Shown here: positions 8,652-15,978 of the stretch, piece after piece | How the letters are laid out: the number at the start of each line of letters is the position of its first letter | Numbering within the stretch: position 1 is the stretch's first letter | From: Actinomycetes bacterium | Lineage (GTDB): Bacteria; Actinomycetota; Acidimicrobiia; Acidimicrobiales; Acidimicrobilacustridaceae | Assembly: GCA_029782145.1 (NCBI GenBank) | Contig: JAKOVH010000013.1 | Span: forward strand, 62,001-126,000 | Direction: 5' to 3' | DNA length: 64,000 bases | The notes under the pieces: model-generated | The model's input: only the letters and a program-made list of their open reading frames with translations | What the model was told of the DNA's origin: nothing | The model's database searches: none | Position numbers and translations under genes: made by a program

Positions 8652-8661
8652 ACGGTACCGT
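8652..8661. promoter_or_regulatory. Palindromic, bidirectional -10 element
   Basis: ACGGTACCGT is a perfect ten-base palindrome. Read on the plus strand it contains TACCGT ending six bases before the GTG of the GroES-like gene. Read on the minus strand it contains TACCGT ending eight bases before the GTG of the hydrolase gene. One site could therefore provide the -10 hexamer for two divergent leaderless transcripts. Confidence 0.5.
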
Positions 8662-8667
8662 CACGCC

Positions 8668-9033
8668 GTGACCTCATCGCAGAGCGGCCACCGGGCCGAC
8701 GAGGGCGTCGGGCCCGACGAGAAGCTGCCCATCAAGATGCTCAACGACCGCATCCTGGTCCGCCTGGGCGGGCCCGAGGGCGAGCGGCGCTCGAGCGGTG
8801 GCATCCTCATCCCCGCCACCGCGCAGATGAGCAAGCGGCTGGTGTGGGCGGCGGTCGTGGCCGTGGGCCCCAACGTGCGGGCGATGGAGCCGGGCGACCA
8901 GGTGCTGTTCAGCCCCGAGGACCGCTACGAGGTCGAGGTGCGCGGCGAGGACTACATCATCTTGCGCGAGCGCGACGTGCACGCCGTGGCGGCCGAGCGG
9001 CTCGAGGAGAGCAGCACCGGGTTGTACCTGTAG
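8668..9033 (+). CDS. GroES-like (Cpn10 family) protein
   Basis: A 121-residue Cpn10-family protein. The core KMLNDRILVRLGGPEGERRS followed by SGGILIPATAQ, then VVAVGPNV, MEPGDQVLFSPED and YIILRERDVHAV, follows the GroES fold from strand 1 through the mobile loop to the C-terminal strand. It has extra residues before and after the core compared with the usual chaperonin subunit of about 100 residues. No groEL lies beside it, so it may be a second GroES paralogue rather than the main co-chaperonin. The GTG start is set by the palindromic -10 element six bases upstream. Confidence 0.82.
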   Translation: MTSSQSGHRADEGVGPDEKLPIKMLNDRILVRLGGPEGERRSSGGILIPATAQMSKRLVWAAVVAVGPNVRAMEPGDQVLFSPEDRYEVEVRGEDYIILRERDVHAVAAERLEESSTGLYL

Positions 9034-9095
9034 CCGAGCGGGCGTCAGGGTGCGCCGGGGCCGGCAACGCGTTCGTGGGCCGTCGGGGCCACCGC

Positions 9096-9101
9096 TACCG
9101 T
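9096..9101 (+). promoter_or_regulatory. -10 element of hisI (leaderless)
   Basis: TACCGT, seven bases before the ATG at 9109. The hexamer overlaps an in-frame GTG at 9100, which argues against that GTG as the start of hisI. Confidence 0.45.
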
Positions 9102-9108
9102 GGTCCGC

Positions 9109-9516
9109 ATGCCCGTCAGCACCCCCATCGCCGTCACCGACGACCAGCTCGCCCTCGTGACCTACGACGCCGACGGGCTCGTGCCTGCCATCGTGCAGGA
9201 GGAGGGCACCGGCCGGGTGCTGATGATGGCGTGGATGAACGAGGAGTCCCTGCGCCGCACCTTCGCCGAGGGCCGCACCGTGTTCTGGAGCCGCTCCCGC
9301 CAGGAGCTGTGGCGCAAGGGCGACACCTCCGGTGACCGCCAGTTCGTGCGCGAGGCCTACTACGACTGCGACGGCGACACCCTGCTGTTCGTGGTCGAGC
9401 AGGAGGGCAAGGGCGCCTGCCACACCGGCAACTTCTCCTGCTTCTTCCGGGCGTTCGGGCCCGAGGGCGAGGGCGACACCGCCGCCGACGGCGGTGGGGC
9501 CGGCCAGGGCGCCTGA
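9109..9516 (+). CDS. hisI: Phosphoribosyl-AMP cyclohydrolase
   Basis: A 135-residue zinc enzyme that opens the adenine ring of PR-AMP, the third step of histidine synthesis. Conserved blocks are [30 protein letters not shown], the metal-binding [10 protein letters not shown] and [13 protein letters not shown]. There is no HisE pyrophosphohydrolase domain, so this is the monofunctional type; hisE is not in the window. A GTG at 9100 is also in frame, but it overlaps the likely promoter hexamer, so the ATG is preferred. trpE starts six bases after the stop, which places hisI at the head of a mixed his-trp transcript. Confidence 0.94.
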   Translation: MPVSTPIAVTDDQLALVTYDADGLVPAIVQEEGTGRVLMMAWMNEESLRRTFAEGRTVFWSRSRQELWRKGDTSGDRQFVREAYYDCDGDTLLFVVEQEGKGACHTGNFSCFFRAFGPEGEGDTAADGGGAGQGA

Positions 9517-9522
9517 CCCCGC

Positions 9523-11052
9523 ATGCTCCGACCGTCGCGCGACGACTTCCACGCCCTCGCCGCTGCCCACACCGTCGTCCCGGTGTGGCGCGAGCTGCTG
9601 GCCGACCTGATCACCCCGGTGGCCGCCTTCGCCCGGCTGTGCGGCGACACCGAGCCGGGCTTCCTCTTGGAGTCCGTCGAGCACGGCGAGCGCTGGAGCC
9701 GCTGGTCGTTCGTCGGCCGCAACCCGCTCGCCACCCTGGTGCTGCGCGAGGGCCGGGTGGAGGTCGAGGGCGACCTGCCTGCCGGCCTGCCCACCGGTCG
9801 AGGCATCCTGGCCGCCGTCGAGTGGATGCTCGAGCGCTACCGCTCGCCGGTGCTCGAGGAGCTGCCCCCGCTGCACGGCGGGCTGGTCGGCTACCTCGGC
9901 TACGACGTGGTGCGCGAGGTCGAGCACCTCCCCGACATCCCGACCGACGCCACCGGCTACCCCGACGCCGTGCTGTCGGTCATCGGCCAGCTCGCCGCCT
10001 TCGACCACTTCCGCCAGCGGGTCACCCTCATCGACAACGTGCTGGTGCCCGACGGGGCCGACGCCGCCACCCTCGACCGGCTCTACGACGAGGCCATCGT
10101 GCGCCTCGACCGCCTGGCCATCGACGGCGCCCGGCCGCTGGCCGAGCCGATGGTCGAACCGCCCGAGCGCGAGCCCGAGCTGCCCGAGGTGCGCTCGTCG
10201 ATGAGCCCCGAGCAGTACGGGCGGGCGGTGGAGGTGGCCAAGGAGCACATCCTCGCCGGCGACATCTTCCAGGTCGTGCTGTCGCAGCGGTTCTCGTTCG
10301 AGCTCGGCGCCGACCCGTTCGACGTCTACCGGGTGCTGCGCCAGGTCAACCCCAGCCCCTACATGTACTTCGTGCGCACCGCCGAGGTGTCGCTCGCCGG
10401 GTCCTCGCCCGAGCCGATGGTGAAGCTCGTCGACGGCACGGTCGTCTCCCGGCCCATCGCCGGCACCCGGCGGCGGGGGCGCACCGACGAGGAGGACCGT
10501 CGCCTCGGCGCCGAGCTGCGCGAGCACCCCAAGGAGATCGCCGAGCACGTCATGCTGGTCGACCTGGCCCGCAACGACGTGGGCCGGGTGGTGCGGTTCG
10601 GCACCGAGAAGGTCGACGAGATGATGGTGCTCGAGCGCTACAGCCACGTGATGCACCTCACGTCGCAGGTGTCGGGCGAGCTGGCCGAGGGCCGCACACC
10701 CATCGACGTGCTGCGCGCCACCCTGCCGGCCGGCACGGTGTCGGGCGCCCCCAAGGTGCGGGCGATGGAGATCATCGACGCCCTCGAGCCGGTCAAGCGC
10801 GGCCCCTACGCCGGTGTGGTGGGCTACATCGACTTCTCGGGCACGATCGACACGGCCATCGCCATCCGCACGATGGTGGTGGGGGCCGACGGCACCGCCC
10901 ACGTGCAGGCCGGCGCCGGCATCGTGGTCGACTCGGTGCCCGAGCACGAGGACCTCGAGTGCCACAACAAGGCCCGGGCCCTCCTCTCGGCGGTGCCCGG
11001 CGCCCGCCGCATGACCGCCCAACGCCGAGGCACCGCCCACTCCCCACTCTGA
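9523..11052 (+). CDS. trpE: Anthranilate synthase component I
   Basis: A 509-residue chorismate-utilising enzyme that makes anthranilate with ammonia from TrpG. The N-terminal domain carries LLESVEHGERWSRWSFVG, including the LLES tryptophan-feedback motif. The catalytic domain shows RPIAGTRRRGRTDEED, EHVMLVDLARNDVGRV, VMHLTSQVSG and PAGTVSGAPKVRAMEIID, all typical of TrpE rather than of isochorismate or aminodeoxychorismate synthases. There is no fused glutaminase, and no trpG is in the window, so the partner must be encoded elsewhere. It starts six bases after hisI with no leader. Confidence 0.95.
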   Translation: MLRPSRDDFHALAAAHTVVPVWRELLADLITPVAAFARLCGDTEPGFLLESVEHGERWSRWSFVGRNPLATLVLREGRVEVEGDLPAGLPTGRGILAAVEWMLERYRSPVLEELPPLHGGLVGYLGYDVVREVEHLPDIPTDATGYPDAVLSVIGQLAAFDHFRQRVTLIDNVLVPDGADAATLDRLYDEAIVRLDRLAIDGARPLAEPMVEPPEREPELPEVRSSMSPEQYGRAVEVAKEHILAGDIFQVVLSQRFSFELGADPFDVYRVLRQVNPSPYMYFVRTAEVSLAGSSPEPMVKLVDGTVVSRPIAGTRRRGRTDEEDRRLGAELREHPKEIAEHVMLVDLARNDVGRVVRFGTEKVDEMMVLERYSHVMHLTSQVSGELAEGRTPIDVLRATLPAGTVSGAPKVRAMEIIDALEPVKRGPYAGVVGYIDFSGTIDTAIAIRTMVVGADGTAHVQAGAGIVVDSVPEHEDLECHNKARALLSAVPGARRMTAQRRGTAHSPL

Positions 11053-11153
11053 CCGCTGGCTCGATCGGTGGTCTCATGAGGTGATGGATCGAGCCAGCGG
11101 TCTGACCGGTGGCTCGATCGGTGGTCTCATGAGGTGATGGATCGAGCCAGCGG
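11051..11153. repeat. Tandem duplication of a 53-base hairpin unit
   Basis: Two nearly identical copies start at 11051 and 11104. Each is an inverted repeat with 12-base arms (GCTGGCTCGATC and GATCGAGCCAGC in copy 1, at 11055-11066 and 11087-11098) around a 20-base loop that contains the palindrome CTCATGAG. The second copy differs by one base in its left arm (11109), which gives one mismatch. There is no T-tract. The first copy overlaps the last two bases of trpE. The function is unknown; it could be a tandem operator, a transcript-end structure or a small repeat family. Confidence 0.85.
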
Positions 11154-11204
11154 GAGGGTTGGTCGGGGGAGTGAGCGGGCGGGGGAGCTGAGAGACTGGG
11201 CGCC

Positions 11205-12146
11205 ATGGCCGACGAGGTGACCGAGCTGCTGTTCGCATGGGAGGCGATCGAGGCCGAGGGCGGCGTCGCGTTGGTCGAGCGCGACCTCGTCACCGTCACC
11301 GGGCCCGACGCCGGGCGCTACCTGCAGGGCCAGCTCAGCCAGGAGGTCGTGGCCCTGCCCGACGGCGCCTCCACGTGGTCGCTCGTGCTCCAGCCGAGCG
11401 GCAAGGTCGACGCCTGGCTGCGAGTGCACCGGGTCGACCCCGAGAGGTACGAGCTCGACGTCGACGCCGGCTGGGGCGCTGCGGTCGTCACGCGCCTCCA
11501 ACGGTTCCTGCTGCGCACGAAGGCCGAGGTCGGTGAGCCGCAGAGGCGGACCGTGCTCGCCTGGCGCGACCCCTCGGGCACCGTGCGCCTGGACGATGAC
11601 GGCGGGGCAGGCTCCAGCCTCGCCGTCGCGGGCCCGGGCGTGACGGGTCGCGACACCCTCCTGCCGGTCGACCAGGAGTGGGTCCACCACACCTCGAACC
11701 CGATGCCGCCCGAGCTGTACGAGCGCTACCGGATCGCCCACGGGGTGCCGGCGATGGGCGCGGAGCTCACCGCCGACACCATCCCGGCCGAGGCCGGCCA
11801 GTGGTTGATCGACGCCTCGGTGAGCTTCACCAAGGGCTGCTACACCGGCCAGGAGCTGGTGGCGAGGATCGACAGCCGGGGCGGCAACGTGCCCCGGCCG
11901 GTGCGCCTGCTGGTGGTCGAGGGCGAGTCTCCCGTCGTGCCCGGCGCCGAGGTCCGCCTCGACGGCGACCCGGTCGGCGCCGTCACCAGCGCGACCCCGC
12001 CTCTCTCGCCCGGCCACCCCGGCCTGGCCCTGGCCGCGCTGGGGCGTGCCGTGGCGGTCGGCGCCACCGTGCAGGTCGAGTCCGTGGAGGGCTGGGTGCC
12101 CGCCGGCGTGGTCGAGCCGCCGTTCGTGGGCCATGGCGCGGCCTGA
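11205..12146 (+). CDS. ygfZ: YgfZ/GcvT-family folate-binding protein
   Basis: A 313-residue tetrahydrofolate-binding protein of the YgfZ/IbaG group, which supports maturation or repair of some iron-sulfur enzymes such as MiaB. The signature K-G-C-Y-x-G-Q-E is present as FTKGCYTGQELVARI near residue 210, with GRYLQGQLSQEV near the N-terminus, where the GcvT-like fold usually has a QG(Q/L)xxxD motif. Radical-SAM and 4Fe-4S proteins would be the clients. The ATG lies seven bases after a GAGACT hexamer, a weak form of the leaderless pattern. Its 3' end overlaps the next gene by 14 bases. Confidence 0.9.
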   Translation: MADEVTELLFAWEAIEAEGGVALVERDLVTVTGPDAGRYLQGQLSQEVVALPDGASTWSLVLQPSGKVDAWLRVHRVDPERYELDVDAGWGAAVVTRLQRFLLRTKAEVGEPQRRTVLAWRDPSGTVRLDDDGGAGSSLAVAGPGVTGRDTLLPVDQEWVHHTSNPMPPELYERYRIAHGVPAMGAELTADTIPAEAGQWLIDASVSFTKGCYTGQELVARIDSRGGNVPRPVRLLVVEGESPVVPGAEVRLDGDPVGAVTSATPPLSPGHPGLALAALGRAVAVGATVQVESVEGWVPAGVVEPPFVGHGAA

Positions 12147-12696
12147 GACCACCCACTACGACGTGCTCGGCGTCGTGCCCACGGCGTCGGCCGCCGAGAT
12201 CCGCAGGGCCTACCTGCAGCTGGCACGCGACCACCACCCGGACTTCCACAGCACCTCCAGTGAGGCGCTGCGCCTGGCCAACGAGCGGGAGATGCAGCGG
12301 ATTAACGAGGCGTGGACCGTGCTCGGCGACCCCGACCGGCGCAGGGCCTACGACGAGCGCTACCGCGAGGAGCAGCGGGAGCGCCGGAGGGCCCGACCCG
12401 GGGCGGCCAGCTACGACTTCCGCCCCTACGACGACTCGCCCGACCCCGACGAGACCGACGACGCCGCCGCGCTCGACGACACGCCGGTGCCGGGCACGTC
12501 GGTGTCGCGGGCGCTGCAGGTCGGACCGCCGCTCGTGCTGCTCGCCGGCGCCGCGGTGCTGGTCGTGGGGGCCGTGGTGCAGCTCGAGGAGCTGGTCGCG
12601 CTCGGCATCATCGGCTTCGTGCTCGGCCTGATCGGGCTGCTCGCCGCGCCGGCCATGGCCATCGCCCGCAGCATCCAGGCCGAGCGCGACCACTGA
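12133..12696 (+). CDS. J-domain membrane protein
   Basis: A 187-residue protein with an N-terminal J domain (residues about 7-75): THYDVLGVVPTASAAEIRRA, the HPD motif in DHHPDFHS, and EAWTVLGDPDRRRAYDERY. An acidic, disordered linker follows, then two hydrophobic segments (PPLVLLAGAAVLVVGAVVQL and ALGIIGFVLGLIGLLAAPA) that should anchor it in the membrane. It has no glycine/phenylalanine or zinc-finger region, so it is a type III J protein that would recruit DnaK to a membrane site. The ATG lies inside the end of ygfZ, which suggests coupled translation. Confidence 0.85.
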   Translation: MARPETTHYDVLGVVPTASAAEIRRAYLQLARDHHPDFHSTSSEALRLANEREMQRINEAWTVLGDPDRRRAYDERYREEQRERRRARPGAASYDFRPYDDSPDPDETDDAAALDDTPVPGTSVSRALQVGPPLVLLAGAAVLVVGAVVQLEELVALGIIGFVLGLIGLLAAPAMAIARSIQAERDH

Positions 12697-12727
12697 CGGG
12701 CGGGTACCGACCCCGCAGGCTCGCGCC

Positions 12728-12733
12728 TAGTGT
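12728..12733 (+). promoter_or_regulatory. -10 element of the ABM-domain gene (leaderless)
   Basis: TAGTGT, eight bases before the ATG at 12742. It implies that the ABM protein and trpC form a transcription unit distinct from trpE. Confidence 0.5.
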
Positions 12734-12741
12734 CGGCGCCC

Positions 12742-13056
12742 ATGAGCCAGACGTCGATCTTCATCAAGATGGTGTGCAAGCCCGGCAAGCGCGACGAGGC
12801 CGTCGCGGCCCTCGAGACGATGCTGCCGCAGGTCGAGGCCGAGCCGGGCACCCTCGTCTACTCCTTCCACCGCGACGCCGGCGACGAGGACGTGCTGTGG
12901 ATCTTCGAGCTCTACCGCGACGGCGACGCCCTCGCCGTGCACAGCGGCAGCGACGCCATGAAGCAGCTCATGGGCTCCTTCGGCGACCTCACCGCCGAGC
13001 CGCCGATGTTCGTCATGGCGACCCCGACCGACACGAGCAAGGGCCTGCCGAGCTGA
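12742..13056 (+). CDS. Antibiotic-biosynthesis-monooxygenase (ABM) domain protein
   Basis: A 104-residue single-domain protein of the dimeric alpha/beta-barrel ABM family. The pattern [40 protein letters not shown] and [20 protein letters not shown] matches the family, in which EPG(T/C)xxY and the xYxDxxAxxxH stretch are conserved. Members include quinol monooxygenases and haem-degrading or uncharacterised proteins, so the substrate is open. An upstream in-frame GTG at 12730 overlaps the -10 hexamer and is less likely as the start. The stop codon overlaps the putative CTG start of trpC. Confidence 0.78.
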   Translation: MSQTSIFIKMVCKPGKRDEAVAALETMLPQVEAEPGTLVYSFHRDAGDEDVLWIFELYRDGDALAVHSGSDAMKQLMGSFGDLTAEPPMFVMATPTDTSKGLPS

Positions 13057-13856
13057 GCACCTACCTCGACCGGATCCTCACCGCCCACCGAGCGGCGGCG
13101 GCCGCCGACGACCGCCCGCTCGACCAGCTCGTCGAGCGGGCGCTCGCCGTGCCTGCGGCCCGGGGCTTCCGAGCCGCCCTTCGGGCGGTGGCCGACGCCG
13201 GCGACGTGGCCGTCATCGCCGAGGTGAAGCGGGCGTCGCCGTCGAAGGGCCCGCTCGCCCCCGACCTCGACCCGGCCGACCTCGCCCGCCGCTACCAGGC
13301 GGGCGGGGCGGCGTGCCTGTCGGTGCTCACCGACGTCGACTTCTTCCGGGGCTCGCCGGCCGACCTGGCCGCGGCCCGCGCCGCCTGCTCGCTGCCCGTG
13401 CTGCGCAAGGACTTCACCGTCGACGCCCGCGACGTGTGCGACGCCCGGCTCATGGGCGCCGACTGCGTGCTGCTCATCGCCGCCGCCCTCGACCACGCCG
13501 AGCTCGAGTCGTTCCTCGAGCTGGCCCGCCGGGTCGGCCTCGACGCGCTCGTCGAGGTGCACGACGAGCCCGAGCTCCAACGAGCCGTCGCGGCGGGCGC
13601 CGACCTGGTGGGGGTGAACCAGCGCGACCTCGTGACCTTCGAGGTCGACACCGCCCGCGCCGTGCGCATGGCGCCGCAGATGCCCGCCGGCGTGGTGCGG
13701 GTGGCCGAGTCCGGCATCACCGGCCCCCACGACGCTCGCGTGCTCGCCGACGCCGGCTACCACGCCGTGCTGGTGGGGGAGCACCTGGTGACCTCCGGCG
13801 ACGCCGAGGCCGGGGTGGCGGCGCTGCGGGCCGCCCGCCGCGCCCCCACGAGCTGA
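13053..13856 (+). CDS. trpC: Indole-3-glycerol-phosphate synthase, putative CTG start
   Basis: A 267-residue TIM barrel that closes the indole ring of CdRP. The active-site block [15 protein letters not shown] is intact, as are [23 protein letters not shown] and [11 protein letters not shown]. The family N-terminal helix is present as [20 protein letters not shown], but no ATG, GTG or TTG occurs before it in frame for a long distance; the first GTG inside (13150) would remove about 32 residues. The codon that aligns with the expected start is CTG at 13053, which overlaps the stop of the ABM gene as CTGA, the same geometry as the GTGA overlaps elsewhere here. Confidence 0.9.
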   Translation: MSTYLDRILTAHRAAAAADDRPLDQLVERALAVPAARGFRAALRAVADAGDVAVIAEVKRASPSKGPLAPDLDPADLARRYQAGGAACLSVLTDVDFFRGSPADLAAARAACSLPVLRKDFTVDARDVCDARLMGADCVLLIAAALDHAELESFLELARRVGLDALVEVHDEPELQRAVAAGADLVGVNQRDLVTFEVDTARAVRMAPQMPAGVVRVAESGITGPHDARVLADAGYHAVLVGEHLVTSGDAEAGVAALRAARRAPTS

Positions 13857-13905
13857 CAGCGCCCGCCCGCCCGCCCGCCATGGGCCGCCTGTGCGAGCGC
13901 GGTCC

Positions 13906-13911
13906 TATCAT
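13906..13911 (+). promoter_or_regulatory. Possible -10 element of trpB2
   Basis: TATCAT, 28 bases before the trpB2 ATG. The leader that would result contains a GAGGAG Shine-Dalgarno sequence eight bases from the start. No clear -35 is seen. Confidence 0.35.
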
Positions 13912-13939
13912 CCGCCCAGGACCCACCCGAGGAGCACCG

Positions 13940-15193
13940 ATGACCCGCTTCCACCTTCCCGAGAGCCAGCTGCCGACGGCCTGGTACAACCTGCTCGCCC
14001 ATCTCGACGAGCCGCTGGACCCGCCGTTGCACCCGGCCACCCGGGAGCCGGTCGGGCCCGACGACCTGGCGCCGCTGTTCCCGATGGCGCTCATCCAGCA
14101 GGAGATGTCGCCCGAGCCGTGGATCGACATCCCCGGCGAGGTGCTCGACATTCTCAAGCTGTGGCGGCCCACGCCGCTGGTCCGGGCCGAGCGCCTCGAG
14201 GCCGCCCTGGGCACGCCGGCGCGCATCTACTTCAAGGACGAGTCGGTGTCGCCCGCCGGCTCGCACAAGCCCAACACGGCCGTGCCCCAGGCGTTCTACA
14301 ACCAGCAGGAGGGCATCACCCGCCTGGCCACCGAGACCGGCGCCGGCCAGTGGGGGTCGTCGCTCTCGTTCGCCAGCGCCCAGTTCGGCCTGGAGTGCAA
14401 GGTCTACATGGTGCGGGCCTCCTACGAGCAGAAGCCGTACCGCAAGATCATGATGCAGCTGTGGGGCGCCGACGTCGTGCCGTCGCCGGTCGACGACGAG
14501 TCGAGCCCGGGGTCGCTCGGGGCGGCCATCTCCGACGCCGTGCGGGACACCGTCGGCCGGGCCGACACGCACTACGCGCTGGGCTCGGTGCTCAACCACG
14601 TGTGCCTGCACCAGACCATCATCGGGCTGGAGGCCAAGGACCAGCTGGCGGCGGCGGGAGAGGCGAACCCCGACGTGATCGTCGCGTCGTGCGGCGGTGG
14701 CTCGAACTTCGCCGGCATCGCCTTCCCGTTCGTGAAGGACGACGGCGTGCGCCTGGTGGCGGTCGAGCCGGCGTCGTGCCCCACGCTCACCGAGGGCCGC
14801 TTCGAGTACGACTTCGGCGACGTGGCCGGCATGACGCCGCTCATGGCCATGTACACGCTGGGCCACGACTTCATGCCGCCGTCGATCCACGCCGGCGGCC
14901 TGCGCTACCACGGCGACTCGCCCATCGTCTCCAAGCTGGTGCGCGACGGCCGGGCCGAGGCGGTGGCCTACCCGCAGGGGAAGGTGTTCGAGGCGGCTGT
15001 GCAGTTCGCCAACGCCGAGGGCAAGATCCCCGCGCCGGAGACGGCCCACGCCATCCGCGGCGCCATCGACGAGGCGCTCGCCGCCAAGGAGACCGGCGAG
15101 GAGAAGGTGATCCTGTTCAACTACAGCGGCCACGGCCACCTCGACCTCGCCGCCTACGACGACTTCATGAACGGGCGCCTGGTCGACGCCTGA
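13940..15193 (+). CDS. trpB2: TrpB-like pyridoxal-phosphate enzyme (TrpB2)
   Basis: A 417-residue member of the TrpB2 clade. It has the longer N-terminus of that clade ([14 protein letters not shown]) and the PLP lysine Lys110 in [11 protein letters not shown], where ordinary TrpB has [17 protein letters not shown] and the phosphate loop [10 protein letters not shown] follow. TrpB2 enzymes condense indole or its precursors with serine, but often do not pair with TrpA in the usual way. A GAGGAG Shine-Dalgarno sequence sits at normal distance from the ATG. A standard trpB and trpA are present 0.8-2 kb downstream, so both TrpB types share one cluster. Confidence 0.93.
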   Translation: MTRFHLPESQLPTAWYNLLAHLDEPLDPPLHPATREPVGPDDLAPLFPMALIQQEMSPEPWIDIPGEVLDILKLWRPTPLVRAERLEAALGTPARIYFKDESVSPAGSHKPNTAVPQAFYNQQEGITRLATETGAGQWGSSLSFASAQFGLECKVYMVRASYEQKPYRKIMMQLWGADVVPSPVDDESSPGSLGAAISDAVRDTVGRADTHYALGSVLNHVCLHQTIIGLEAKDQLAAAGEANPDVIVASCGGGSNFAGIAFPFVKDDGVRLVAVEPASCPTLTEGRFEYDFGDVAGMTPLMAMYTLGHDFMPPSIHAGGLRYHGDSPIVSKLVRDGRAEAVAYPQGKVFEAAVQFANAEGKIPAPETAHAIRGAIDEALAAKETGEEKVILFNYSGHGHLDLAAYDDFMNGRLVDA

Positions 15194-15223
15194 ACGGCCC
15201 GGCATCCCGCCGGCCCGCCCGTT

Positions 15224-15268
15224 CTGGTGGAGGTCTGCCCCCCGAATCGGGGGGCAGACCTCCACCAG
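15224..15268. repeat. Perfect 20-base-pair inverted repeat
   Basis: Arms at 15224-15243 and 15249-15268 are exact reverse complements around the five-base loop GAATC. The hairpin lies between trpB2 and trpF, with no T-tract after it. It ends seven bases before the -10 element of trpF. It may end or stabilise the trpB2 transcript; as extended DNA it could also bind a dimeric regulator. Confidence 0.85.
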
Positions 15269-15275
15269 GAGCGCG

Positions 15276-15281
15276 TAGCGT
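15276..15281 (+). promoter_or_regulatory. -10 element of trpF (leaderless)
   Basis: TAGCGT, seven bases before the trpF GTG and directly downstream of the 20-base-pair inverted repeat, which would cover the -35 region. Confidence 0.5.
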
Positions 15282-15288
15282 TCGGCAC

Positions 15289-15921
15289 GTGTTCGTCAAG
15301 GTGTGCGGGATCACCAACGCCGAGGACGCCCTGTTCGCGGTGGCGATGGGGGCCGACGCGGTCGGGCTGATCCTGGCGCGGTCGACGCGCCAGGTCGACC
15401 CCGACACCGCCCGCGCCATCGTGCGGGAGCTGCCACCCGGCACCCTCGCCGTGGGCGTCTTCCGCGACGAGCGCCCCGAGCGCATCCTCGAGGTCGTCCA
15501 GCACGCCGGCCTCGGCGGGGTGCAGCTCCACGGCCACGAGACGCCGGCCGAGGCGGCGGTCGTCCGCCGCCGTGTGGAGTTCGTGGTGCAGGCCTTCGGC
15601 GCCGACGACCCGCGCCTCGAGCGCGTCGACGACTACGACGTCGACGCCGTCCTGCTCGACTCGAGCACCCCGGGCTCGGGCGTGGCGTTCGACTGGAAGC
15701 TCGCCGAGCGGTTCGTGCCCGGCCGGCGGGTGATCCTCGCCGGCGGCCTGACCCCCGACAACGTGGCCGAGGCGGTCGAGCAGGTCCGTCCCTGGGGGGT
15801 CGACGTCGCCTCGGGCGTGGAGGCCTCGCCGGGCCGCAAGGACGCGGTGAAGGTGCGGCGCTTCATCGCCGAGGCGGGCCGGGCGCTGTCGGAGTTCTCG
15901 GCCGGTCACGGGCCCGCCTAG
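15289..15921 (+). CDS. trpF: Phosphoribosylanthranilate isomerase
   Basis: A 210-residue TIM barrel performing the Amadori rearrangement of PRA to CdRP. The catalytic cysteine lies in VKVCGITNAEDA near the N-terminus, and the catalytic aspartate in AVLLDSSTPGSGVAFDW. The phosphate site is ILAGGLTPDNV and DVASGVEASPGRKD. TrpF is absent from most actinobacteria, where PriA covers the step, so its presence fits the classical HisA found at 5773. The GTG start follows a leaderless -10 element, and trpB follows after 57 bases. Confidence 0.95.
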   Translation: MFVKVCGITNAEDALFAVAMGADAVGLILARSTRQVDPDTARAIVRELPPGTLAVGVFRDERPERILEVVQHAGLGGVQLHGHETPAEAAVVRRRVEFVVQAFGADDPRLERVDDYDVDAVLLDSSTPGSGVAFDWKLAERFVPGRRVILAGGLTPDNVAEAVEQVRPWGVDVASGVEASPGRKDAVKVRRFIAEAGRALSEFSAGHGPA

Positions 15922-15937
15922 CCTCGGCCGGCCCGCG

Positions 15938-15943
15938 TAGCCT
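15938..15943 (+). promoter_or_regulatory. Possible -10 element of trpB
   Basis: TAGCCT, 35 bases before the trpB ATG. An AGAGAGGT Shine-Dalgarno-like stretch at 15961-15968 lies in the resulting leader. It could give trpBA a promoter separate from trpF. Confidence 0.35.
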
Positions 15944-15978
15944 CGGGCGTCCCCGTCGCAGAGAGGTCCCACCCGTCC

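Noticed and set aside
9100..9108. GTG at 9100 as the start of hisI, adding three residues.
   Set aside because: It overlaps the likely TACCGT -10 hexamer; the ATG at 9109 sits at the distance seen for other leaderless starts.
8674..11040. A 788-codon open frame on the minus strand opposite the GroES-like gene, hisI and trpE.
   Set aside because: Its translation is rich in Gly, His, Arg and Val with no family features and lies exactly opposite genes with clear motifs. Long antisense frames are expected where third positions are almost always G or C. The same applies to long minus-strand frames opposite polA, uvrA, uvrB and rpsA.
12730..12741. GTG at 12730 as the start of the ABM-domain gene.
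   Set aside because: It lies inside the TAGTGT -10 hexamer, and the ABM fold begins right after the ATG at 12742.
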